The notes under the pieces are model-generated. The model had not been told where the DNA came from and did not search any database. It saw only the letters and a program-made list of their open reading frames with translations. The position numbers and the translations under genes were made by a program. From Serinus canaria (Eukaryota; Chordata; Aves; Passeriformes; Fringillidae), in assembly GCF_022539315.1 (NCBI RefSeq), contig NC_066323.1, positions 3,722,219-3,786,218 of the forward strand: a stretch of 64,000 bases of DNA, read 5' to 3'. Below, piece by piece: positions 49,752 through 61,500 of this stretch; within the stretch, counting starts at the first letter, position 1; each line of letters begins with the position of its first letter.

Positions 49752-49866
49752 ATGGCACGTCGCTCGCTGCGGCCAGTCGGGCTGCGGGCCGGCAGCAGTC
49801 AGACACAGAGGCTGCTCGCTGCTAAATGCCTGCTGCTCCTTCAGGACAAAGCATTCCTGGACTCAG
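49752..49866 (+). other. Exon-like CpG-rich ORF with donor site, uncertain
   Basis: An ATG in strong Kozak context (A at -3, G at +4) opens a frame of 38 codons that reaches a good splice donor, CAG followed by GTAAAG, at 49866/49867. The first half is CpG-dense (about 7 CpGs in 50 bp) in an AT-rich surrounding. The conceptual N-terminus starts MARRSLRPVGLRAG, rich in Arg with no acidic residue in the first 30, as in mitochondrial presequences. Without splicing the frame runs to 50156 (134 aa). No downstream exon, promoter or homologue was identified, so it may well be chance. Confidence 0.15.
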
Positions 49867-52420
49867 GTAAAGAGGATATTCAGCAAGGATGGTACAATGG
49901 TTTGTTGGTGGCGTTGCCCAGAGATAGAGCAGTCTCTTGGTGGGGAGTTTGCTCACAACACAGATCCACTCTGTTCAGTGGACACACAGCTTCCCCTGGA
50001 AGAGGCACACATCCCATTTCATCATCTTCTTGCCTGCATAAACAAACACATCTACTGTCACTGACATTTCCTTGCCTCCAGCCCCAAGCAGCTGCCATCA
50101 ATGGTTCACACATTAGACATGGTTTGGCAGAAATAGCAGGAGACCAGAAATCATAGAGTCCACATTTTTCTGTCTTCATTCATGGATTCACTGATAAATC
50201 CCCTTTAGCCAGACTGAATTGCTTTGCTCCTACCCTCCCACAACCTGTGGGGATGCAACCCAGCCTTGGAACAAGAGCATTCCAACACACAACAAGAGCA
50301 TTCCCACACACAAGTACTCAGGATCCCACCTCACCCCTGGGTAGGAAGGGGACCTGGCTTATGGTGAGGGTTCCTCTGGATGCCAGCTCCACGAAAAATA
50401 AAGTATAACCACAAACTTGGCATTTTAGTATCTACAGCTATCAAACTCTGTGATCAGAAAGCATCTCACCTAGCTTTAGGGAAGGCACTTCTGAGCACCC
50501 AGGCTCTTGCTGCAGTCAGTGGAGGAAGATTGGAGGCCACACCCCAGGGGGATGGACTGGCTAAGGTCTTCTCACTCTCACCCACTGAGAGGGCTTTGAG
50601 CACCAAGGTGGAGCCAAATATTCAGACAGCTGAGGCTAACTCAACTGAAGCTCCCCCTCCATGGCAACCTACAGAGAAGTCCTCTTATCCTTTCTGTTTC
50701 ATAAGCTTTTTATATTTTCCATTAAAGTACGTGGTATCAGCTAAAGCAGAGTGAGGGTCCTTGGCCAAACTGTACAACTCACTGTGGGATTTTCTACTTT
50801 CTGAACTCTGTTTTTGCTGGCTCAGGCTCCCTTGTAGGTAACTCTGCACATATTTTCACCCTCCCTGTGAACCACAGTGCACACTGAAGCTAAACCTAAT
50901 TTGCAGTTTGGGTATAAACGAGTAATTAGGCATCTACTCCTGCCAACATTCGTGCCAGCAGTTTAAAGCGGGTATGGAATTACTAGGTTAAAATTGCACC
51001 TTACACCTTGACACCAGCTCTGAAGAGGTTGGTCCTGGGGTATTGGACATTACATAAATATATGCACAGCCAGGAGGAAAATGGGGCAAGCCAGCCAGGA
51101 TTCTTTTTAATATATCTCCTTAATTCAAGGGGCCCATTATATATAGTGCTCAGGACGGGAAAAGGAAGACTTGTGCCCACTTGGGGGGGCGGGTTATGGT
51201 TTAGCCACCAACTTTCCTTTTTGCTCACACAAGGGCTAATTCATAGGTTAAGTGGAGGATTATAGATGATAGAAATGCAGCAGCCCTTTTCCTTTCCTCC
51301 CCATGCTTTTCATGTAAAGAGAAAGAAGGCTTCTCTCATCCCTTCTGCAAAAGTGTCGACACATTTCCATAGCTCTGTGAGAGGACCTGCCATTTCTGTC
51401 ACTCTGCTACCCCTTGTCCTTTTGTCCCCACAGCATCTTATTTCAGCTTGGAGAAGAATAATTCATGGCTTCAGAAGATAAACCCAGATTTCCTAGGAAA
51501 TACTTCCATAAGAAAAGCCTGGACTGTAACCATGCCTGGGATAACGCGAGCTCAGTTCTCTTTTTTCACCAGTTTTTGAGCTGTGCCACAACTTTGAGAG
51601 AAGCAGAATCAGTCCTTTACAACATGTCTCTTTCAAAGCACTGTCTCACTGCACCAGCACCTGAAAAGTCACTTTGGGGAATGTTTTGTCAGTGGGAACA
51701 AGGTGACAGCGTGGAAATTCAAGCACTGGCCAAGTACCAGCCTGTCTCCCAGTACCCAGCTGTACTGCTCCATCAGAGCAACTGTTTGTCCTTGCCTGGC
51801 AAAACTTTAACTGAATACCACCTTAAAGAAATAAAAAAAAAGATTGTAACAATGGCCTAAGGGTGCAAAGAGTCACATGGAAAACAAACATGTGGGAACA
51901 GAGAGACCCACTGGGCTGCTGAGGATCCACAGTTAGAGACTGGAGCTGAACTGTGACCATGGATTTGCTTAAAAAACACCCTGCTTGTCCTGAAAATTTA
52001 GGAAAAGCTACAGGCAGATCTTTTTTGCATGTATTGCAACTCAAGGACAAGGTACAGGTTCTGCAGGTTGCTGCATTTTTCATAGTTAGTGATCATATGC
52101 AATTAAGCACAACAGTAAGTAAAGCTCAGATATAAAACCCATGTAACCTTTTTTCTGGCATGAAAATTAGGATTTCCCTTGCCTTCCAGTAATTTAATTG
52201 CTTTCCTTGATAGTTTTCCCCTTTGTTTCTCTCAATATTTTTGTTTTAAAGAAATACCTGGAATTTTAGCAAGAGATCTGCAAGCTGCCTTTTTTCTTTG
52301 ACCCCTCCCTGTTAAAACCTTGACTCACTTTGGAGTGCACAACAGAGACATTTGCTGGATTCCCAGAGGGAAAAGGGAAGTGGAGAAAAAAAAAGTGAAT
52401 TTGAAAAACGTATTTTTGTT
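49867..52420. other. Non-coding DNA with a 21-bp duplication
   Basis: No gene was recognised. Two copies of an ACAAGAGCATTCC-led unit lie at 50271-50291 and 50292-50312, with one difference. A G run lies near 51183-51191. A 131-aa frame at 51465-51860 has no domain. Confidence 0.5.
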
Positions 52421-52566
52421 GGGGGGGGGGGGATAAATGCACATTCCACCCTGGTTCTTTTATATAGGACTCATCTGTCTAACCCAGAAACTCTTCAGGC
52501 TTTGAAGAGTAAAATGGGGAACCAAAAAAAGTCTTTGCATGAAAAAGAAAAAAAAAAAAAAAAAAA
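52421..52566. repeat. G12 run and A19 run 115 bp apart
   Basis: Twelve consecutive G occupy 52421-52432 and nineteen A occupy 52548-52566. Both are simple homopolymers with no recognisable retrotransposon attached. Long G runs are rare compared with A or T runs and are prone to sequencing length errors. Confidence 0.9.
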
Positions 52567-54710
52567 GGTTAGACTCATCTACACAGGTTTTTTCATGTTT
52601 TCTGTGGAAACATGGCCAGAGCTCAGTTTCCACCCTAGGTACATTTTCCCTACTTAATTAAACCCGCTTTCCCCACATGACAAATGGGCCCTTCTCAGGA
52701 AAGGGCATGATTGCAGGCACGGGTGAAGTCAAAGAGGGCATTCTTAGTGATTAGACATGAAATACAGACTTGGAAAACAGAGGTTTTGAATGTAAAGAGG
52801 GAATAACTTACTGCATCCTCAGGGTAAAGATAATTTATGCATCCTTTGCCTAAGTGAATTTTCTCTATCTGTTTATTTTGGGTTTAAAAAGTCTATTTAT
52901 CTGGTTGGGCATACTTTTAAAAATGTACTTCCCACGGCCCAACTCTTCTGTTCAGTGCTCATATTTTTCCCAAGCCAGATTCATTAGAAATATGGCCTGG
53001 GTGATATGTGAGCTTTCAAATGTGGCATGCAGAGCAAGCACGGGCACCAATGGGCCAAGTTTGGGGCCAGTGTCTCTGACAGACCCCAAAACTGCACACT
53101 GCCAACGTGCAGGATACAAAAGTCATGAATTAGGAGAAGGGGGGACCTGAAAATCCAGAGATAGTTTTTGTTTAATGAGATACTGGGCTTGGCACTCCAG
53201 GCAATGTTTTCAAGCACTGCTTTTCCACTAGTGGTGCTGGAAACTCACTGTATTTTAAATGAAAATTGGGGTTGCCCTGGTTGCTTTCCCTGTTGAAGGT
53301 TTGAACTGGGAGGTGACACTTACAGTCTACATGAAAATTTGGGAGGCTTCTTCTTTTCACCAGAGAGGCACAATGAGCACCAGGGAAACAACAAGACTTG
53401 AGCTGAGGAAATGGGGCAAAATAAAGGGCAGCAACACAGAGGAACTGAATATATTTGAGGGATACCAAATGTATTCAATTCCTACCACATCCTAGTGCTC
53501 AAGGACCACTTATTTCCTTAGCAGTTCTGCTTCTACTTGATTCAGATAGTGCAAGTTTCTCCAGTTTAAATGGGGAACTAACTTGAGCACAGGGAAAACA
53601 AAACAAACTAAACCCAACCATAAAACAAATTTATTCTTGGTAGTCCAAGTAACTTCCAGGAACATGGCTACCATTGGATTCAAAGGGCACTTGCATAAGA
53701 AAAGCCAAAAAAAGAGTTCACAGCGTTGCAGAAAGAGTGGCCAACCAATAGTCTTAGACAAGTTTCCCCATTTTGCAATTATAAAGATTTCCAAAGAAAT
53801 CTGTGGAGTGGAACTTTTAATTTCTACCAGGCATTAAACTGCATTAAAGTGTCTAGCCCACTTTTAAAGAATAAATCAATCCCTGTCTAATTCAGATATT
53901 CCTCATACTTAGTTCACAGGATCTGTCTTGATCAGGTGTTTGTACTTCAGAAAAGCAGTGATTTCTGCTCAGGTGTGCTTGGGTTGAAATTAACCATCTA
54001 GAGAAGACTGGTTATGTACAGGCATGGTTTAAAATTGGGATCATTTTTTGAAATAAAGAACGATGCATGGGATTCTTCCTCCAGTTTCACAGACACCCAA
54101 GGGTGCAGCAGAAATGTAGAATTGGCCATGATCAGACCTGAGACACATTCACCTGTGATTCAGTGAGGGGGAAAAAATCAAATTCATCATAGAACACATG
54201 AAAAAAACCAGAATGGAAGTCTGCACCATGAAAATTCAAAATATTCTGGTCCAGTCCCATTTTCTGTGCATATCTGTGGGGTTTTCCAACCCGTGGCAAC
54301 CCACACATCACAGCCCCTTGCACCTCCCTTCTGATGGATAGTTTTCCAGATGGAAACAATCCTCTGCTTGCTCCTCACTCCAGCTTATCCCCGAACAGCC
54401 TTGCTTGCATCCCTCCTGCAAGGAGCCCTCTTGGAGTTGATCCACCACTCACACGAGCCACCAAAGGCGATGCCAGCTGATTCCTTCTGGTGACTGCTAC
54501 ACTTGGAGTAGGAAAATCCACTCAAATCCAGGCCTAAAACCAGGAATAATCCCAGCCTATATCCACAGCTCTTTCCTGCCATGCCTTAGGGACTGTAGAA
54601 CACAAGATGCAGCCCCATTGCTGCAGCCCTCCCTCACGTGGCAGCAGGACTCCCTGCACGAGCTGGCAACGGCTTACACAGCAAAAGAGCTGCAGGATCG
54701 GGCCTTTAAT
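52567..54710. other. Non-coding DNA
   Basis: No gene was recognised. A GAGCTGCAGGATCGGGCCTT word near 54688-54707 resembles the end of old amniote repeats also suspected near 29.0 and 49.5 kb. Frames up to 98 aa lack support. Confidence 0.5.
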
Positions 54711-56565
54711 TGCTTAAAAATACACTACCCACCAATAGTTACCTAATTTAGCAGAATATATTACCTCTCTGCTTCATAAATCTTAATTAAAGCTGTTAGT
54801 TTTCCTATTATATGATCAAGAAACGCCCCATTAAAGTTAAGCAGTTTCTCCAAGTAATTATATACGTTGTGTGGCGTGAGTGTAAAGATGCATATAGCGT
54901 TCTGCTACCAATTATTTTGCATACCCTGAAAAGCACTATCTATTAAATAAAAAACTTGCAAAATTTCATTAATGCAGGATTTTTTAATCTCCCAAAAGTC
55001 CAAGATGTCCCACAGGAGCTTGTATACTCAGTGTTGGCTCCTTATAATACAATTTAATGCTCACAAACACAACTAAAGTATTTAAGCATTTACAGAGGTT
55101 GTCATAAGTGCTTTACTTATTTTCGATCAAATTCAAGTCTACATTTAATACAGTTAACTGTGGTTATTTAATTTCAAAACTCAAGAATCCAACCTCAAAA
55201 ATTTATAACAATATAAATTTAGTTACATTGATATAGGATATGTATGCTACTGGGAAACCATTTTTCAGTGAGAGGTGTAGAATTGTAAGATCCAAATGGA
55301 GTTATTTTTTAAAGTAAGCATTATTTCAAATAAACCTTGTCAGATTTCAAAGAATATTTTCCTATTCATCTGCAAAATGATTTCATAATTTTTTGTAGTA
55401 CGTTCCAAGTCGGTGCTAAGTGCTACCAAAAACTGAATGTATTTTAATTACCCCTTCTCTTTTGGTCAGAATTTCATGTAAATACAGAACAAATATTAAA
55501 CTGAGATCTTGCAAATATCTTAAATGCATTATTAACCAAAGCACTTCATTTCCTAGCAACTGGCTAGAAAGAATGAAATTTGGAAAATTATTCTTAGTTC
55601 CCCACAGACAGTGAATTTATTGCCTGACCACATTAACAATTAAAAGGTATATGCAAGATGTTGGATGTTAAAATCGAATGGAAGGAGCTTAACATCTGCT
55701 CATATATAGCAAGGAACCAACTCCCACCCTTAAAAGTAACCTAATCAGGCTTGCAAGAATGTAATATTTTACTTTTAAGCAAAATATTATTCTTCAAAAA
55801 CTGCAGAGACTCAATCAGGCACATTAGGAAAATAAAAAAAAAAAAGAAAAGGAAAAAGAAAAGCAGAGAGAGCAGCAACTCTGTCTGATGCTGGTAATCT
55901 TTGATCCAATACAGTTTCATATCATCCCTCAGAGCTGACAGTACATTATTAATTGAAACATTGGGGCTGTACTTAGCCCTCTTCTGTAGGAGCTGTAATA
56001 TAATTATATCCCATAGGCAGAAATACTATTTCCACCTCTGCCCCTGAAAAAGTAATATACAAACTGGCTTAGAAATGTGTGAAACAAAGTAGTACCCACC
56101 ACTCTATTCACATTATCAGTACTTGGATGCATAAATCATGATAAAATCATAGTCTGAAAAGAGCAAACATGATCTTTATATAATATGTTATGAAAGCATC
56201 TTGGATAGATTGATTTCAAACTATTTGGTTGTGTTTCCTTTTATAATCCTCTTTTTTCCCTGTTTTTAATTTTTGCACAGATGCAGCTATATAAATAGCA
56301 GCATTTCCTGGAATCCCCAAATCGTCAAACCAAGCATATTTTTCAATATTAAATTATTGCATTCCATTATATCATTACCACTTAGAATAGGCTATAAATT
56401 CATTGATTGAAGAGTTTAATAGCAATGCCTGATCTTTTATATACCATACTTTCACTAATAGAAAATCGGCTTCTTCTGAAACATTAGCATGTTACCCTTT
56501 CTAGTAAAGCATATCAAATCACATTAGTGAAAAAGTTGCCAAGTCAAATGGAAGTTTGGTGCCAG
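54711..56565. promoter_or_regulatory. Long AT-rich repeat-poor block, enhancer-like
   Basis: Nearly 1.9 kb is strongly AT-rich yet mostly not simple repeat, with many TAAT, TTAATT, ATTAAT and ATAAAT words (for example CTTAATTAAAGC at 54783 and TATTAATTGAAAC near 55946). Coding frames are almost absent: only one of 64 codons, at 55420-55614. CpGs are few (GTTGTGTGGCGTGAG near 54868, AAATCGAATGG near 55671). An A-rich tract lies at 55832-55865. It may contain several conserved elements; borders and function are inferred. Confidence 0.3.
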
Positions 56566-56568
56566 TTT

Positions 56569-56643
56569 TCCTCCTTTTTTTTTCTTTTTTTTTTTTCCTC
56601 AAGAGGCAGAGAAAGAGAGAGAGTGTGAGCGAGAGAGGGGGGA
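56569..56643. repeat. Polypyrimidine run abutting polypurine run
   Basis: A T/C-only stretch at about 56569-56600 meets an almost purine-only stretch at 56601-56643 that contains GAGAAAGAGAGAGAG and ends in GAGAGGGGGGA. The junction word CCTCAAGAGG is a small palindrome, so the two halves can fold back partly. Such tracts can also form triplex structures. No transposon was recognised. Confidence 0.8.
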
Positions 56644-59600
56644 TTAAATTTCTTACTAAACTTGTGGCAATGAACATAAAATACAATAATACTCCTTTAA
56701 CATTCCTATCATGATTTTGGTCCTAACACTTAAACCAGCTGAAGACTGAAGGAGTTAATGCTTTACAATGTGCAATAATTCAGAGAGCTGGCTTGCACGA
56801 TTTGCAATACACTTTTAGCTCTGCAAGATAGACTCCAGCACAGACAGATCAACAAAAAGAAGTAGGGGGGGGGAAAAAGGACAACTCTACAACCAATCAA
56901 ACCAAATGCCAGAGCAGAGGGCAAAGGGATATGGAAACTGAGAAGATAGACTTCCAAGTCCTTTCCTGAAAGTGCTTGGATTTTGAGGAGAGTCCAGCAT
57001 TGCCTGACAAAAGTGTCTTTGTGCAGCAACACTGGGGAGAAGGGAGGAGAGCTCAGGAAACCTAATGAAAACAGGCCAGGCCTTGTACATTAGACCCCAT
57101 GGAGAACTTTGAATCATACGAGCTGCAGACAAGCCCCAAGTATGTAATGCCAAATTAAAGACCACCAAATATGGGGAGCACCGGAGCAGCAGCGGGGCGG
57201 ACGCGCTCCTGGTGTGGGCCAGGGCATCGCCCGGTGCTTCCTTCCACCCCAGCCCATCCCCTGCAGAGAGCCAAGCATGCCGGGGCAGTGCACTGTGCCT
57301 CCCCCACGGGGACTTGTGGCTCATTTACCCACAAAAGAAAATAAAATGCATTTTTTGAAACCTTTTTCTGCAGTCTGGTTGTATGTTAGCAGTGTTAACA
57401 TGCTAGCAGAGAGGGTGATGAGCTGCAGCTCCCGTTGCAACGTCCTGACGTGGGGCTGAGCTGTCACCTCCTCACCTGCCCCACACCCAATCCTTCCTGG
57501 CTTTCCAGCATCAATCCTTCTTTGTATTTTGGGATAGATAGTGTATTTATTCCTGTCTTTGGAGGACTCACAGGACTTTAGCAAGGGGCAATCTTTCCAG
57601 CTCCCTCTCACACAAAGCACGTGGCTCGTGGTCTGACAGGCAAGGCAAGAACAAACAGCAAACTCCTCATGCCCAACCACCACAGTGTTCCAGAATCAAA
57701 GTGTAGTGTTTGTCATTCTTCTCCCACCTGCTCATCCTTTCCCACTGGTAAAATCACAACACATCCTCTCTACCTTTTAAATCAGGCAGGGTTTTCTTTG
57801 CATGGCATCTTGTCCCAGATTTCCCTGAGTGCCCCCCCAGGCTCCCCAGAGCATCCTGCCTGTACTATCCACTCATATAAAAAGCATCCTGATCCCAACT
57901 GTCATTCTTACACTGCCACCCTCTCCCTACAGGGCCCTGCATGGAAGAGATGCTCCTGAGCTGTGCTGAAGTCATTACACCAGTGCTAAATAAAGTCACA
58001 ACTCTGCTTTCATGCAAATCTCCATGCAGCAAAAAAAAAAAGCTGCAAATAATCCAAATAGGAGCAGAGGAAGGCCTTACATATGCCTTGATTTGTGTCC
58101 CATCTCTGCCTTTGACAGCCCATGCTCCTCAGCTTCCCCAGCCTCTGGTTTCAGGACCCAGCAAGAAGGATGAGCCCTGAGCAGGGACAGACACTCCCAC
58201 CATCCCCGCTGCAAAGCAGCAACAGCCACTCATCCCCAGTTATTTAGTCCTATGCAAAGATAAATGCATTTTGTCCAAAAAGCATTGGGAAAATCTTCTT
58301 TGAAATAATCCAAGCACTCTGCCCAGTGCTCCTTCAGCAAGGGAAGCTCCCCTCCTCAGAAGGGACAAAGGGGATGAGTTCTGTCCCATCAATGCTACTA
58401 AAAAACTCTTAATTTCAAAAACTTTTCTTAAAAAAAAAATTAGTGGTTGAAAAATTTTAAATCTCACTCTCTTAACAGCAGTGTGACACAGGGATGCACC
58501 TCTCCCAGCAGTGAGACAGAGTGAGAGCCAGCAGTAAAGAAACCAAAAGAGAAGAAGCCACCAAGCAGGTGGGGGGATGAAGGGGGCCCATCTGTCCCTC
58601 CCTGTCATGGCCGTGTATTATATGAAATTTGAATGCACTGGACTCATTCATTGACTGGTGACAATGGGCACTGCTGATTAATGGGCAGCAAAGCTAAACC
58701 TACTTGCAGGAGAGCACAGAATTTATCCCTGTTAAATCAAAAAAGCATTTAGGAAACGCAGAAGTAGATGGGTTGAGGTAAAGGAGAAAGGAGGTACAAA
58801 AAAAAAAAACAAACCTAAACTAACATTTTGATTTAGCTAGAGATGACCAGCCCCTTTTTAGCTCTAAAAAACAAATGTAAAAAGAAAATCCTTGATATTT
58901 AAAGTAACATTTAGAAACATGAACACTGTGTTTCCTCGGTAGCAACTGAGCCAACTTCTTCACTCAATCACCTCAAGTGTAGAGCAGCACCAACTGCAGT
59001 GAGGTCACACTTGTGTAAGTGACCTCTGTTGGCCAAACCCAAGCCTCTGTACCTGGCAGAAAGCCAGAGCAATCTCCAGCTTTGGTGGGATTGCCCTGGA
59101 TTTGCACCAGTGTCGCCAGGGGAAACACATGGCCCAACAACTCCTTAAAAAGGCAAGGTGGTGGTTTCCCTGACTCCACTGACTCAAACTTCAGTGAAGG
59201 CAATGGCATTGCACAGACTGCAGCTCACCGCAGGATCTGGCAATTTCTCTTCTGCTAGGTATTTTCTGATACTGGCTATTTCTGACAAAGTTTGTCTTCC
59301 TTTACACAACAGCAATCTTGCTGGATGCTCCCTTGACACCTATCTGGTGCAAGCTGGACCCACAAGTCAGAAAACTCTTGGTTTTCCAAAGTCTTGTAAG
59401 AAAAGACCTTTGTGCTATCAGAACTATTTGAATTCAGTTGGTTCCCCTTTCTTTGCTTCTTCCCTCTCTGCTGGAGTGTGTGCTCCTCTCCGCTACTGCT
59501 CCGGAGGTCATTTTCTCTAATTTGGCCTAAAGGTGACCCAAAATACTGCTCCTCATAGCCCAGAACTTCTTCCCTCTCTCAAGGTATTTTTTCTTTCATT

Positions 59601-60540
59601 TGCCAATCACAGCCCTTCGCATCCCATCAGATCCTTGAAATATTATTCTTTTAGCAGGGACAGAGAAGGCTGCTCATCTCTCCCACCTCCTTTCTCCTCC
59701 CAGCTGCCCTTATTCTCCTGCTTGTCCATGTTTCCTTCTCACTCTCTCATCTGTAGTGCCACAGCATTTAAATGGTTCAACACAGCCACTGCTGGCTAGT
59801 TCCTCTTCTCCTCCAGCATGTGGCTGGTTAGATGATATAGATCTATATACAGCAAGAGGGTTCATGGATCTATTGATTTCAAGACAATTTAAAGTGTGTT
59901 TGGCAAGTTACCATATGAAGACAACCATGTGGGCAATTCTTCATCCCACTACAGTTGATGGGATTTTTCAAGTCAGCATAAAGACCCAACACAGCATTTT
60001 TGGTTCATAAGCCAGAGACTTGAATGTTTCTTTTCAAGTAATCAAATTTACAGTCAGTCTAGTCCCAACAAGACATCTGATATGTGATAATTACAACACC
60101 TACGAGGCCACCAAAAAATGTACTATATTTATCCATCAGATGTGATCTTTTATCATGGATGGCCCTGTTCCAAATTTTACAGGAGGTTATTTTCACTAAA
60201 AAGAAAATGGATGCGGCAAGGAAATTTCTAATGTTAACTTGTGCACAGTAATAGAAAAAATAATTAGAATAATCTTAATTGCCTATTTGAACACTGACAG
60301 ACAAATTCAGAGCTGAAATCAGGATCACCATTCTGATGGCTGTGATGTTATATACCACTAGTACTTCATAAAATTAATTTAATCACTAGATATAGTAACA
60401 ACATATCTCCAAAACTTCTCTCTACACCATCTAAAGTAAATTTAAAATAAATACTAGAGGACACAGAATAAGAAAAAAAAGACCATAATACTACCAGACT
60501 CAGCAGAAATCCAGATTTGGTCTGAAAGTTAATTAATAAT
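56644..60540. other. Non-coding DNA
   Basis: No gene was recognised. Minor tracts include a G9 run near 56866 and A runs at 58031-58040, 58430-58439 and 58799-58809. Frames up to 145 aa (56887-57324, minus strand) are matched by opposite frames and have no domain. GC is locally raised at 57180-57320 with a few CpGs. Confidence 0.5.
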
Positions 60541-60603
60541 TATGAGGTATCTGAATCCCAATTTTGACCTTATTTATGAGGTATCTGAATCCCAATTTTG
60601 ACC
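60541..60603. repeat. 34-bp tandem duplication
   Basis: The 29-base string that starts TATGAGGTATCTGAATCCCA occurs at 60541-60569 and again, without change, at 60575-60603. The repeat period is 34 bp with 5 T/A bases in between. Identity of the copies indicates a recent duplication, or an assembly join. Confidence 0.97.
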
Positions 60604-60839
60604 GTTGGGTCCTTTGTTATGATTTATAAATAAGTTTTTTCCGTCTTTAACAAGAGGTTGATTCATTTCCACTGTCATTTACTGAAGACTGGACGTACCT
60701 TGGGGCTAAAAAAGAGCAAAGATGATGGTGGCTTGGCTTGGCAGGGGAGTGGTGGGAGAGGCACCTCCTTGCCTGCACACCAAGCACCACGAGGGCTTCC
60801 CAGCACCGCTACTAAATCAATACAAAACACCAACACGGA

Positions 60840-61500
60840 GCATGCATCTCATTTTTTAGAGCCGTGTGCTTTCCGAGCTGCTTATTCAATCATTTTAACA
60901 ATTTCTAAAACCGCGACCGGCGCCGCACGTGTCCCTTCGGTGGGAACCATAGGTGATATGATCAAAGTTAGCCTGCACCTAATCAGCGTGGGAGACATAA
61001 TCAAGAATCTTTTTTTTAAGACGTGTTCAATTCAGCGGAGGGCAAAGACTATTAGTCTTTTCCCTATTTACTACGGTTTGGGTGAAATTCCCATTATTTC
61101 CATTAATACCGTTCGAGCCATATCAATTATTATAAGGTGCACTCAATAATGCAGCTATGTTATACCTCGAGCAAAGTGTCTTTCAGTGCGGTCTCTCAAG
61201 CAAACAAGATTTACATCCTTGTGCAAGATCCACGGCTCTACCAAACTAGTGCCATATGTCTCTTTCTTTCCGTCATCGCCCCAGTGACAAAATCCACCGG
61301 GTAGGTTCAACATGGAAAAGAATGTCAGAAACTCCGCAAAGGAAAACAAGCGGCAAAAGAGAAAGTTGGATGGGATTGATTAAAGCAACACTTTTAAGTG
61401 TGTTAAAACAAATTTTTCCCTACTGTGGCAGAAGAAATCCGTCACAACGGATTTAGTAAATCGTCCTATCAATACACGGAGAGGAGGAATCTCACGGGGA
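60840..61500. promoter_or_regulatory. CpG-retaining candidate conserved element
   Basis: This block has about 7 CpGs in 40 bp at 60910-60950 (AACCGCGACCGGCGCCGC) and continues with scattered CpGs to 61495, unlike its flanks. TCF-type ATCAAAG lies at 60961-60967 and homeodomain words such as GCACCTAATCAGC (60976) and TTCCATTAATACC (61098) follow. A 163-aa frame at 60658-61149 crosses it but reads as Ile-rich sequence without domain, with no support for splicing or translation. Lack of repeats and odd composition make it one of the stronger enhancer candidates, although conservation was not tested. Confidence 0.42.

Noticed and set aside
51465..51860. 131-aa frame starting MASEDKPRFPRK
   Set aside because: The start context is fair, but length is within chance for 64 kb on six frames and no domain or splice signals were found.
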